This document shows positions 1 to 4,997 of a stretch of DNA of 5,250 nucleotides, piece after piece (the first letter of the stretch is position 1; each line of letters begins with the position of its first letter). The notes under the pieces are model-generated. The model was not told where the DNA came from. It was given only the letters and a program-made list of their open reading frames with translations, and ran no database searches. The DNA is from Aalborgiella sp031390045 (GTDB taxonomy: Bacteria > Pseudomonadota > Gammaproteobacteria > Burkholderiales > Burkholderiaceae_C): positions 1 to 5,250 of the forward strand of contig JANMTB010000206.1 in NCBI GenBank assembly GCA_031390045.1, given 5' to 3'. A program made the position numbers and the translations under genes.

Positions 1-1
1 C

Positions 2-361
2 TGCCAAATGTTGGTTGAACGGCACAACAATATCGTGCCCAGAGACCGCACATCCCTAGAAGCCCTGCCCGGTGTAGGTCGAAAAACGGCGAATGTGGTG
101 CTGAACTCGGCTTTTGGCGAGGCAACCATGGCAGTGGACACCCACATTTTCCGCATGGGCAACCGGACTGGGTTGGCACCGGGCAAAACGCCGTTGGAAG
201 TCGAATTGCAACTGCTGAAACGCATCCCACCCGAATATTTGGTAGACGCGCACCATTGGCTGATTTTGCATGGCCGCTATGTGTGCATGGCGCGTAGCCC
301 GAAGTGCGGGCAATGTCAGGTGGCGAATTACTGCGCGTTCAAAGATAAAACTGCAGTTTAA
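2..361 (+). CDS. nth: Endonuclease III (DNA glycosylase/AP lyase), C-terminal part
   Basis: This is the 3' part of the base-excision-repair enzyme that removes oxidised pyrimidines and nicks abasic sites by beta-elimination. The reading frame is open from base 2, and the first residues (CQMLVERHN) align with about residue 93 of E. coli Nth, so the gene starts upstream of the window and the Met at base 8 is internal. Visible hallmarks are the helix-hairpin-helix LPGVGRKTAN with the catalytic Lys (codon 83-85), the VDTHIFR motif with the catalytic Asp 18 residues further on, and the C-terminal [4Fe-4S] ligand pattern C-X6-C-X2-C-X5-C. The 119 visible residues end where the 211-residue E. coli protein ends, so the C-terminus is complete. 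Convergent with the next gene, 14 bases away. In many proteobacteria nth follows rnf/rsx genes; whether it does here cannot be seen. Confidence 0.97.
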   Translation, partial: CQMLVERHNNIVPRDRTSLEALPGVGRKTANVVLNSAFGEATMAVDTHIFRMGNRTGLAPGKTPLEVELQLLKRIPPEYLVDAHHWLILHGRYVCMARSPKCGQCQVANYCAFKDKTAV

Positions 362-375
362 ATGCCTATTTAAGC

Positions 376-789
376 CTAACTATTCACCGATGCCTGAGAC
401 AGCATCTGGTCTTTGGCGATAAAGTACTTACGGGCGTAGGCGACGACTTGTGCATCGCTGGGATGGTCTACGGTTTCTACGCCGAGAATTTTGTCGACCA
501 AGTCTTTGTCATGGGTGTGGATGTGTTTGATGAATTGCAGCTTGGCGTTCGCTGGCCCGACGACTAAGATTTCACTGGCGCCGTCAAGCGCGTGGGCGAT
601 GTCGTGGTAATACTTTTGGTCTTCTTTTGCTTTGCCTGCGCCCATTTTGCCGCTTTTGATATGCAGGTTTTTATGGGGATCTGCCGGGAGAATGAGCTGT
701 TTTTCAACCTGCTCTGGGTTAAAGTGCATGACATGCGCCTCGGCATGGTCAAGCCAAACGACAGCGTGATAATAGGTTGAGTGCGACAT
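376..789 (-). CDS. Small eRF1-domain-like 'translational machinery' protein, His-rich
   Basis: A 137-residue soluble protein with no signal peptide or membrane segment. It resembles a small family common in beta-proteobacteria, annotated from memory as 'translational machinery protein' because it recalls the C-terminal domain of archaeal/eukaryotic release factor eRF1. Family-like blocks are the N-terminal strand HAVVWLDHAEAHVMHF (residues 8-23), the ILVVGPANAK strand-loop-helix (74-83) and the GVETVDHPSDAQVVAYARKYF-type ending (103-123). Thirteen of 137 residues are histidine (3, 8, 15, 19, 22, 39, 43, 62, 66, 89, 91, 93, 109), which is high. The ATG at 787-789 has a purine-rich Shine-Dalgarno (GAGAAAG, about 8 bases upstream), supporting this start. 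It is divergent from yedI. The actual function is unknown; any role in ribosome rescue or stress is inference. An antisense frame covers part of the same DNA but has no family resemblance. Confidence 0.8.
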   Translation of the reverse strand: MSHSTYYHAVVWLDHAEAHVMHFNPEQVEKQLILPADPHKNLHIKSGKMGAGKAKEDQKYYHDIAHALDGASEILVVGPANAKLQFIKHIHTHDKDLVDKILGVETVDHPSDAQVVAYARKYFIAKDQMLSQASVNS

Positions 790-1009
790 AGGTTTACTTT
801 CTCTGATAAAAATTTGGTGGTTATAAGCTTCCAGCTTAGGCGCAATGGGCGACCAAAGGTGTCAAAAAATGCTGACGTTGATGTAGGCCAATAGCGCAAA
901 CTGGCTGGACGGTCACCGAATTTGAATGTGATGAATCCGATTGACGTAAACTGGCGTTTTCGTTCAAAAACCCTTCCCTCCTTCCCTATATCTCTGAAAG
1001 TCTGAATCC

Positions 1010-1924
1010 ATGGCCTCTAGCCTGCTCGCCCTCATCGACGACATTGCCTCTATCTTGGATGATGTCGCGCTGCTCACCAAAGTAGCCGCCAAAAAAACCA
1101 GCGGGGTGCTGGGCGACGATTTGGCGCTGAACGCGCAGCAAGTTAGCGGCGTATCGGCCGAGCGCGAGCTGCCTGTGGTGTGGGCGGTGGCCAAGGGCTC
1201 GTTCATCAACAAAGCGATTTTGGTACCAGCTGCCATTGCCATCAGCTACTTTGCGCCATGGTTGGTCACGCCTCTCTTAATGATTGGTGGGGCTTTCTTG
1301 TGCTACGAAGGTTTTGAAAAGCTGGCGCACCGGTTTTTGCACAGCAAGGCCGAAGACGCGGCGCACCAAGAAGAACTCGTGAACGCCATGACGGATTCTG
1401 GCAAAGACATGGTGGCGCTGGAGAAAGACAAAATCAAAGGAGCGATTCGGACAGACTTTATTTTGTCTGCCGAGATCATCGCCATCACCCTGGGCACGGT
1501 GCAAGCCAGCCCGCTGACCACGCAAATCACGGTGCTGACCAGCATCGCGATACTGATGACAGTGGGCGTTTACGGCTTGGTGGCGGGCATTGTGAAGCTT
1601 GACGATGCGGGGCTACATTTGACGCTAAAGCACACTGCTGGTGGCTTCAAGCACCGCTTTGGACTGGGAATTTTGTGGTTTGCGCCGTACATGATGAAGG
1701 GCTTGTCCATCGTCGGCACGGCGGCGATGTTTTTAGTGGGTGGCGGGATTTTGACGCACGGATTTCCGATCATTCAGCGCTGGGTGGAGAGTGTCACAGC
1801 GGGACAAAATGGGTTTGTAGGTACGATTATTTCGCTCAGCACCGATGCCGTGACTGGCATTGTTGCGGGTGCGCTGGTTTTAGGAGCGGTAACGCTGTTT
1901 AGTCGCTTACGACAAAATCGATAA
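1010..1924 (+). CDS. yedI: YedI/DUF808 inner-membrane protein
   Basis: A 304-residue integral membrane protein of the DUF808 family, about the same length as E. coli YedI (about 305). The N-terminal 65 residues are soluble and carry the family's conserved block AAKKTSGVLGDDLALNAQQ (residues 26-44), followed by RELPVVWAVAKGS (52-64). Hydrophobic segments lie at about 68-97 (one long or two short helices), 150-165, 173-195, 219-247 and 268-297. A charged loop (about 100-148, KAEDAAHQEEL...LEKDKIK) separates the first and second hydrophobic blocks. The biochemical function is unknown; an inner-membrane location follows from the E. coli protein and from the visible helices. The ATG is preceded by a weak GAAAG Shine-Dalgarno at 996-1000. 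The 3' end overlaps the convergent RNB gene by 26 bases, and the final residues LRQNR are encoded inside that overlap. No recognisable terminator fits between the two genes. Confidence 0.95.
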   Translation: MASSLLALIDDIASILDDVALLTKVAAKKTSGVLGDDLALNAQQVSGVSAERELPVVWAVAKGSFINKAILVPAAIAISYFAPWLVTPLLMIGGAFLCYEGFEKLAHRFLHSKAEDAAHQEELVNAMTDSGKDMVALEKDKIKGAIRTDFILSAEIIAITLGTVQASPLTTQITVLTSIAILMTVGVYGLVAGIVKLDDAGLHLTLKHTAGGFKHRFGLGILWFAPYMMKGLSIVGTAAMFLVGGGILTHGFPIIQRWVESVTAGQNGFVGTIISLSTDAVTGIVAGALVLGAVTLFSRLRQNR

Positions 1925-3383
1925 AACCGCGCTCTACATTGGTAGAGATGAGCTTCACGCGCACTTTGTCACCCACGTTGACTTGTGCGCGCAGATTGAC
2001 CAGCTTACCTTCAACTGGTGGCGAAAAAATACGCACCCACACACCATAGCTTGAGCTGCCGGTGATAACACCGTCAAAATACTGGCCAATACGTGCCTCT
2101 AGCAACAACGCCGCTTCGGACTTGCGCAAACGCCGCTCTACCTTCTGTGCCGCATCTTCTTGCGCGGTGCAATGCATAGCCAGCGCGCCCAATTCGGAAG
2201 TGGAATATGGAGGCTTTTCTTTTCCTAAGGCGGCTTTGAGCATGCGCGAGGTAATCAAATCTGGATAACGGCGGTTCGGCGCCGTGGAATGCGTGTAGTC
2301 GCGCACCGCCAAGCCGAAATGCCCAATCGGCGCGCTACCCGGCATTTCCACCACATATTCACCGCGCCCCAGGAGCTTGACGATGACGAGTGACAAATCA
2401 GGGAAACGCAGTGGGTCTGCCTTGTGCCGCTTGGCTAAAAAGTGCTCTAGCGCTTTGGAATTGGGCTCGCTTGGCAGCGTTTCGCCATATTCTGCAGCTA
2501 CATTGACGATGCGTAGCCAGCGCTCGGGCGAACGCACCACACGCCGCAGCGACGCCCCGCCGTGCGATGCCAAAAACCGTGCGGTGCAGCCATTGGTCGC
2601 GATCATGAATTCTTCAATCAGTTGTCGGCCACGGTTTTGCACTTGTTGGCGAATATCGACGACTTGGTCACCTGCAAAATCGGCTCTGGGTTGGAAGGTT
2701 TCAAAATCGAGCGAACCTTCGGTTCTGCGACGTTTACGCAGCTGCTGCGCCAAGGCATCTTGCGTGCGCAACTGCTCCTCCATGCCTTTGACGGCTGCAG
2801 CGGCAGCTGGCAAAGCACCCTCGCCATCGATCCAGCTACTCACGGCGTCATAGGCTAGCTTGGCTTGGTTGCGAACCACGGCGCGGTACAGTGTCGCACC
2901 GGCAAGCGAAGCATCATGGTGAAAAACCATTTCTGTCACCACCGCCAAGCGGTCTTGATGCGGGTTAAGCGAGGTTAAATCGGTGCTCAAGCGCTCAGGC
3001 AGCATGGGGAAAATACGCGCTGATGTGTAGACAGAGGTGGTATTGGTACGGGCGTGTTCGTCAATCGGCGTGCCTTTTTTGACCAAGGCGTCCACATCTG
3101 CAATTGCGACGTAAATTTTCACCTTGCCGTCTGGCAGCGTTTCGCTGACTGTCAACTGGTCTAAATCTTCGGAATCGTCATTGTCAAGTGAACACCACAG
3201 CAAATGGCGTAGATCTTGCATGTCTGCATGTTTGGCAAGTTCTGCATCAACAGCCTGGGCAGAAATTTTATTTAACTGATGCTGCACGCCCGCGGAAAAT
3301 TCAGGCAGCAAACCGCGCTCCGTCATCGCATCATTCGCAATGCGCACCAAATCTAAACGATGATGGCGGCGCTGGTTTTTCAT
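1899..3383 (-). CDS. RNB-domain (RNase II/R family) exoribonuclease, short form
   Basis: A 494-residue 3'-5' exoribonuclease of the RNase II/R superfamily. It has a short N-terminal region (1-60) with no recognisable cold-shock domains, whereas E. coli RNase II has 644 residues. The RNB catalytic domain spans about 60-390, and a C-terminal S1-like RNA-binding domain about 430-494 (DGVITGSSSYGVWVRI...). RNB landmarks are the metal-binding segment SLDNDDSEDLDQL (65-77), VAIADVD (92-98), TSVYTSARIFPMLPERLS (116-133), SLNP...DRLAVVTEM (138-152), IEEFMIATN (256-264) and THSTAPNRRYPDL (364-376), the last equivalent to the RNase II T-S-P-I-R-R-Y segment. By alignment the four active-site acids of RNase II correspond to D67, D73, D75 and Q76, so the fourth is not acidic. 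The start is the only in-frame ATG after an upstream stop at 3405-3407, but it lacks a clear Shine-Dalgarno. M20 is an alternative, also without one. The basic N-terminus (KNQRRHHR) would suit RNA binding. Confidence 0.93.
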   Translation of the reverse strand: MKNQRRHHRLDLVRIANDAMTERGLLPEFSAGVQHQLNKISAQAVDAELAKHADMQDLRHLLWCSLDNDDSEDLDQLTVSETLPDGKVKIYVAIADVDALVKKGTPIDEHARTNTTSVYTSARIFPMLPERLSTDLTSLNPHQDRLAVVTEMVFHHDASLAGATLYRAVVRNQAKLAYDAVSSWIDGEGALPAAAAAVKGMEEQLRTQDALAQQLRKRRRTEGSLDFETFQPRADFAGDQVVDIRQQVQNRGRQLIEEFMIATNGCTARFLASHGGASLRRVVRSPERWLRIVNVAAEYGETLPSEPNSKALEHFLAKRHKADPLRFPDLSLVIVKLLGRGEYVVEMPGSAPIGHFGLAVRDYTHSTAPNRRYPDLITSRMLKAALGKEKPPYSTSELGALAMHCTAQEDAAQKVERRLRKSEAALLLEARIGQYFDGVITGSSSYGVWVRIFSPPVEGKLVNLRAQVNVGDKVRVKLISTNVERGFIDFVVSD

Positions 3384-3407
3384 TTTTTGGAACCAATAAT
3401 CAAATTA

Positions 3408-3426
3408 TGCTATAAATTAAATAGCA
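3408..3426. repeat. Intergenic inverted repeat TGCTAT-N7-ATAGCA, copy 1
   Basis: Six-base perfect arms TGCTAT (3408-3413) and ATAGCA (3421-3426) are separated by the 7-base spacer AAATTAA. It lies in the AT-rich leader of the RNB gene, 25 bases before its ATG. Copy 2 at 4306-4324 has identical arms and the same spacer length. From memory, similar TGCTAT...ATAGC sequences are frequent between genes in Comamonadaceae; whether they are REP-like, regulatory or RNA-stabilising is not known here. Confidence 0.5.
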
Positions 3427-3491
3427 CTATAGGCATAAAATACGCCGGCTAGAGTCGTAATTACTTAATTTTAGGAGCGCAATCGACGAAT

Positions 3492-3962
3492 TTAAGCTTC
3501 GCCGCCAAACTTCTTCGTTAAGTTATCAATGTACTTTTCAACCATCTTTTCAAACTCACCCGTGACGATGGGCGTCACCACCATTTTCATCAAACTTGGT
3601 AATGGGATTTCCAAGTCGCCGTTGATCTGTAGCACCAAATTGGTTGATTTCTTGTTGTCACGAATCACCCAACTGCCAGACACCAAAGCGTTGCCTTCGT
3701 TTTTAACAGGTGACCACATAACCGTTCCTTTGGCTTTGTTTGACACGTATTTCGAGGCATAAATGGTTTGCAAATTCAGCGATGCAATGCCGATTTTCTC
3801 CATCTCCCAGCGGTAGGTGTTGTTGCCCAAATCGACCAATTTATCGACTTTAGGGAAGAAGCTGGCCGATGTCGGCACATCCGAAAGGACCGCAAACACG
3901 TCAGCCGCGCTGGCTTTGACGTCAAATTCATAGCCTAGGTCGATTTTTACATTCAGGGTCAT
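3492..3962 (-). CDS. SRPBCC (START/Bet v1-like fold) family protein
   Basis: A 156-residue cytoplasmic protein of the SRPBCC helix-grip superfamily, whose members bind hydrophobic ligands in a deep cavity (polyketide cyclase-like, CoxG-like and START-like proteins). The order of elements fits: strand 1 YEFDVKAS (11-18); the short-helix region AADVFAVLSDVPTSASFFPKVDKL (19-42), which carries the usual 'ADVF..L.D...WP/FFP' signature; a run of antiparallel strands from about 49 to 118 (TYRWEMEKIG, LNLQTIYASKYV, TVMWSP, ALVSGSWVI, NLVLQINGDL); and the long C-terminal amphipathic helix GEFEKMVEKYIDNLTKKFG (135-153). No catalytic residues can be named, so the ligand and reaction are unknown. The ATG has GGAA five bases upstream (weak Shine-Dalgarno) and a plausible promoter 35-63 bases upstream. 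It is probably monocistronic. The downstream RNB gene is on the same strand, but the 108-base AT-rich gap makes co-transcription uncertain. Confidence 0.88.
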   Translation of the reverse strand: MTLNVKIDLGYEFDVKASAADVFAVLSDVPTSASFFPKVDKLVDLGNNTYRWEMEKIGIASLNLQTIYASKYVSNKAKGTVMWSPVKNEGNALVSGSWVIRDNKKSTNLVLQINGDLEIPLPSLMKMVVTPIVTGEFEKMVEKYIDNLTKKFGGEA

Positions 3963-3980
3963 GGTTGTTCCAACTTTAAT

Positions 3981-3990
3981 AGATCGATCT
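3981..3990. promoter_or_regulatory. Perfect 10-bp palindrome AGATCGATCT in the SRPBCC leader
   Basis: AGATCGATCT is identical to its reverse complement and sits 19-28 bases upstream of the SRPBCC start codon, at about the predicted transcription start of the promoter next to it. It could be an operator half of a small regulator or chance; it also contains two GATC sites. Confidence 0.25.
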
Positions 3991-3996
3991 TTGAGC

Positions 3997-4025
3997 TTTT
4001 TAGCTTATTTAACTTCTTAAGTTAA
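3997..4025 (-). promoter_or_regulatory. Candidate sigma-70 promoter for the SRPBCC gene
   Basis: On the minus strand a -35-like TTAACT (4020-4025, 4 of 6 to consensus) is followed, after exactly 17 bases, by a -10-like TAAAAA (3997-4002, 4 of 6). Transcription would begin near 3990, giving a leader of about 28 bases to the ATG at 3960-3962. The -35 lies inside a 7-bp inverted repeat (4009-4025), so a regulator binding there could block it. The assignment is by pattern only. Confidence 0.35.
4009..4025. promoter_or_regulatory. Inverted repeat TTAACTT-CTT-AAGTTAA overlapping the -35 candidate
   Basis: A perfect 7-bp inverted repeat with a 3-base spacer (4009-4015 and 4019-4025). It covers the -35 candidate of the SRPBCC promoter and is followed on the plus strand by five T (4026-4030). 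With only one G-C pair in the stem it is a poor terminator; an operator is the more likely reading, at low confidence. Confidence 0.3.
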
Positions 4026-4047
4026 TTTTTAGATATTGGCTGAACTC

Positions 4048-4247
4048 TACCACCTTGCGCGGCCATTGCGAGGGCTTGGAGACTTGGTAGATACCCTGAG
4101 TTGGAAACATGGCTGAACAAACCACGCCAGCTTGGGTGCTTGATAGCGCTGAGTTGGTAAGCAGAGCAAGCGTTTCGTTGCGTGCTGCTTTGACGCGCGG
4201 AAGCATCTGGTTGTGGTGAATGGCGCATTGGCGCATTGGCATCGTTT
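4048..4247 (-). other. Intergenic segment open in all three minus-strand frames; possible decayed gene
   Basis: Between 4050 and 4245 the plus strand contains no TTA, CTA or TCA, so none of the three minus-strand frames has a stop for nearly 200 bases. One frame (ATG at 4240-4242, running to 4009) gives a 77-residue product with a segment KAARNETLALLTNSALSSTQ and an ending KVVEFSQYL. These weakly recall the 'KANVETL..LTN.AL' start and 'EK...YSR.LY' part of polyhydroxyalkanoate-granule phasins. The distance between the two parts is about 20 residues too short, and there is no Shine-Dalgarno. This may be a decayed phasin-type gene or a base-composition effect; the resemblance is impressionistic and I do not call a functional gene. 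A 36-codon plus-strand ORF (4109-4219, MAEQTTPAWVL...) also lies here, without good support. Confidence 0.18.
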
Positions 4248-4255
4248 AACGATGC
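4221..4255. repeat. Octamer tandem repeat running into a palindrome
   Basis: TGGCGCAT occurs twice head to tail (4221-4228, 4229-4236), followed by the diverged TGGCATCG (4237-4244). The last unit merges into the palindrome GCATCGTT-T-AACGATGC (4239-4255; 8-bp arms around one base, or a 6-bp hairpin with loop TTTAA). No T-run follows on either strand, so it is not an intrinsic terminator. A repeat-expansion remnant or protein-binding site is possible. Confidence 0.45.
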
Positions 4256-4305
4256 GCAAGTAGCCATTGCATGTTCAAAGAAATGATACTTGTGTTGCGC
4301 TATAA

Positions 4306-4324
4306 TGCTATTTAATATATAGCA
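4306..4324. repeat. Intergenic inverted repeat TGCTAT-N7-ATAGCA, copy 2
   Basis: The arms TGCTAT (4306-4311) and ATAGCA (4319-4324) flank the spacer TTAATAT, with the same arms and spacer length as the copy at 3408-3426. It sits in an AT-rich block (about 4270-4390) of the 444-base spacer between the hemerythrin and SRPBCC genes. A perfect -10-like TATAAT (4301-4306) abuts it but has no matching -35, so I do not call a promoter. Confidence 0.5.
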
Positions 4325-4381
4325 ATAAAGTCAACAAATAAGTCGACTATAGCCAATTATGTATATAAAAAGAACTTATTC

Positions 4382-4403
4382 GACACTATACCGGGGGGGT
4401 GTC
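4382..4403 (-). terminator. Possible weak terminator hairpin after the hemerythrin gene
   Basis: Just past the hemerythrin stop codon, GACAC (4382-4386) pairs with GTGTC (4399-4403), and the interval contains CC facing a run of seven G (4393-4399) that can extend the stem. Read on the minus strand the hairpin is followed by GAATAAGTTC and then five T. The T-run is displaced about 10 bases from the stem, so this is a weak or non-canonical terminator at best. Confidence 0.3.
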
Positions 4404-4406
4404 CTG

Positions 4407-4889
4407 TTACGCCGTTTCAGCCATAAGTTCTGCTTTGCGTTCTGCCATCTGTGTACCGAGCTTGTTTAAGTCCATGTCACTAGACTTGGCTTTAGGAAAC
4501 ATTTCATCTTCCTCTTCTTTGACGTGGTGCTTGACGTATTCGATGAGCACCATTACTTTTGCATCATACATTTCACCATCTGGCTCAATATTCTCAACTT
4601 GAGCGATTAAGTCTTTCAATGTGGCGTGTTCCACGATGGCCTCGGGCACCAGCTCTTTGTCTTTCAAAGTTTTTTTGAAAGCGGGATAGAAAATTTCTTC
4701 TTCAACCTGTGCATGAACCGTCAGTTCAGCACAAATTTTCGCAACAATCTGTTTTTTCTTAGCAGAAGTTTTGGCAGCATCGAATTCTGTAAACAAAGCG
4801 TCCACCACCTTATGGTCGGCGCGCAGCAAAGCGGTTGCTTCTAGCGATTTTTCAGATTCTGAATTGTCGGGCTTGGTTGCAGTTTTCAT
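4407..4889 (-). CDS. Hemerythrin HHE domain protein
   Basis: A 160-residue cytoplasmic protein built on one hemerythrin-like four-helix bundle that binds a non-haem di-iron centre. Bacterial members bind O2 or NO, store iron or protect against oxidative and nitrosative stress; which of these applies here cannot be told. Expected iron ligands are visible in order: H26 (LLRADHKVVDALF), H59 and E63 (TVHAQVEEEIFYP), H88 (IVEHATLKDLI), and H122 and E126 (KHHVKEEEDEMFP). The two H-X3-E...FxP/FP blocks are the family hallmark. Residues 1-18 are a charged, probably disordered leader (KTATKPDNSESEKSLEA), and 133-160 form a Lys/Glu-rich C-terminal helix. The start is well supported by the Shine-Dalgarno AAGGAA (4896-4901), six bases after which the ATG begins. 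It is probably transcribed alone. It is divergent from the hairpin array at 4998-5235, from which it is separated by an AT-rich stretch. Confidence 0.95.
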   Translation of the reverse strand: MKTATKPDNSESEKSLEATALLRADHKVVDALFTEFDAAKTSAKKKQIVAKICAELTVHAQVEEEIFYPAFKKTLKDKELVPEAIVEHATLKDLIAQVENIEPDGEMYDAKVMVLIEYVKHHVKEEEDEMFPKAKSSDMDLNKLGTQMAERKAELMAETA

Positions 4890-4933
4890 AGTGGTTTCCT
4901 TTTTGAAGTTGAGGCATGGGATGGGTTAAAAAA

Positions 4934-4951
4934 TGCTATCAAAATATATAC
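4934..4951. repeat. Degenerate TGCTAT...ATA motif, copy 3
   Basis: TGCTAT (4934-4939) is followed by CAAAAT and ATATAC (4946-4951), a decayed version of the right arm ATAGCA seen in the two better copies. It lies about 45 bases upstream of the hemerythrin start. It overlaps a plus-strand TATACT (4947-4952), a 5-of-6 match to a -10 box but without a good -35. Confidence 0.3.
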
Positions 4952-4997
4952 TCTGAAAGAATTTAAAGTAGCGACCAAATTTTATTTTTGAGTAATA

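Noticed and set aside
358..373. TTAAAT-GCCT-ATTTAA inverted repeat between nth and the eRF1-like gene as a bidirectional terminator
   Set aside because: The stem has only A-T pairs, covers the nth stop codon and has no T-run after it.
820..865. Perfect TTGACA on the minus strand (860-865) upstream of the eRF1-like gene
   Set aside because: The only good -10-like sequence (TATAAC, 820-825) is 34 bases away, far from the 16-18 needed; no correctly spaced -10 was found.
941..969. TTGACG (941-946) upstream of yedI as a -35 box
   Set aside because: At 16-18 bases downstream there is only TTCAAAA, which is a poor -10, so a sigma-70 promoter is not supported at this spot.
2377..2853. 158-codon plus-strand ORF inside the RNB gene
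   Set aside because: It is antisense to strongly conserved RNB motifs and its Ser/Arg-rich product resembles no family; it is a shadow frame.
3432..3446. GGCATA-AAA-TACGCC hairpin after the SRPBCC gene as terminator
   Set aside because: Short stem with a G-U pair and no U-tract on either strand.
4109..4219. 36-codon plus-strand ORF (MAEQTTPAWVL...)
   Set aside because: Weak GGAA upstream, no recognisable family, and expected by chance in this stop-poor context.
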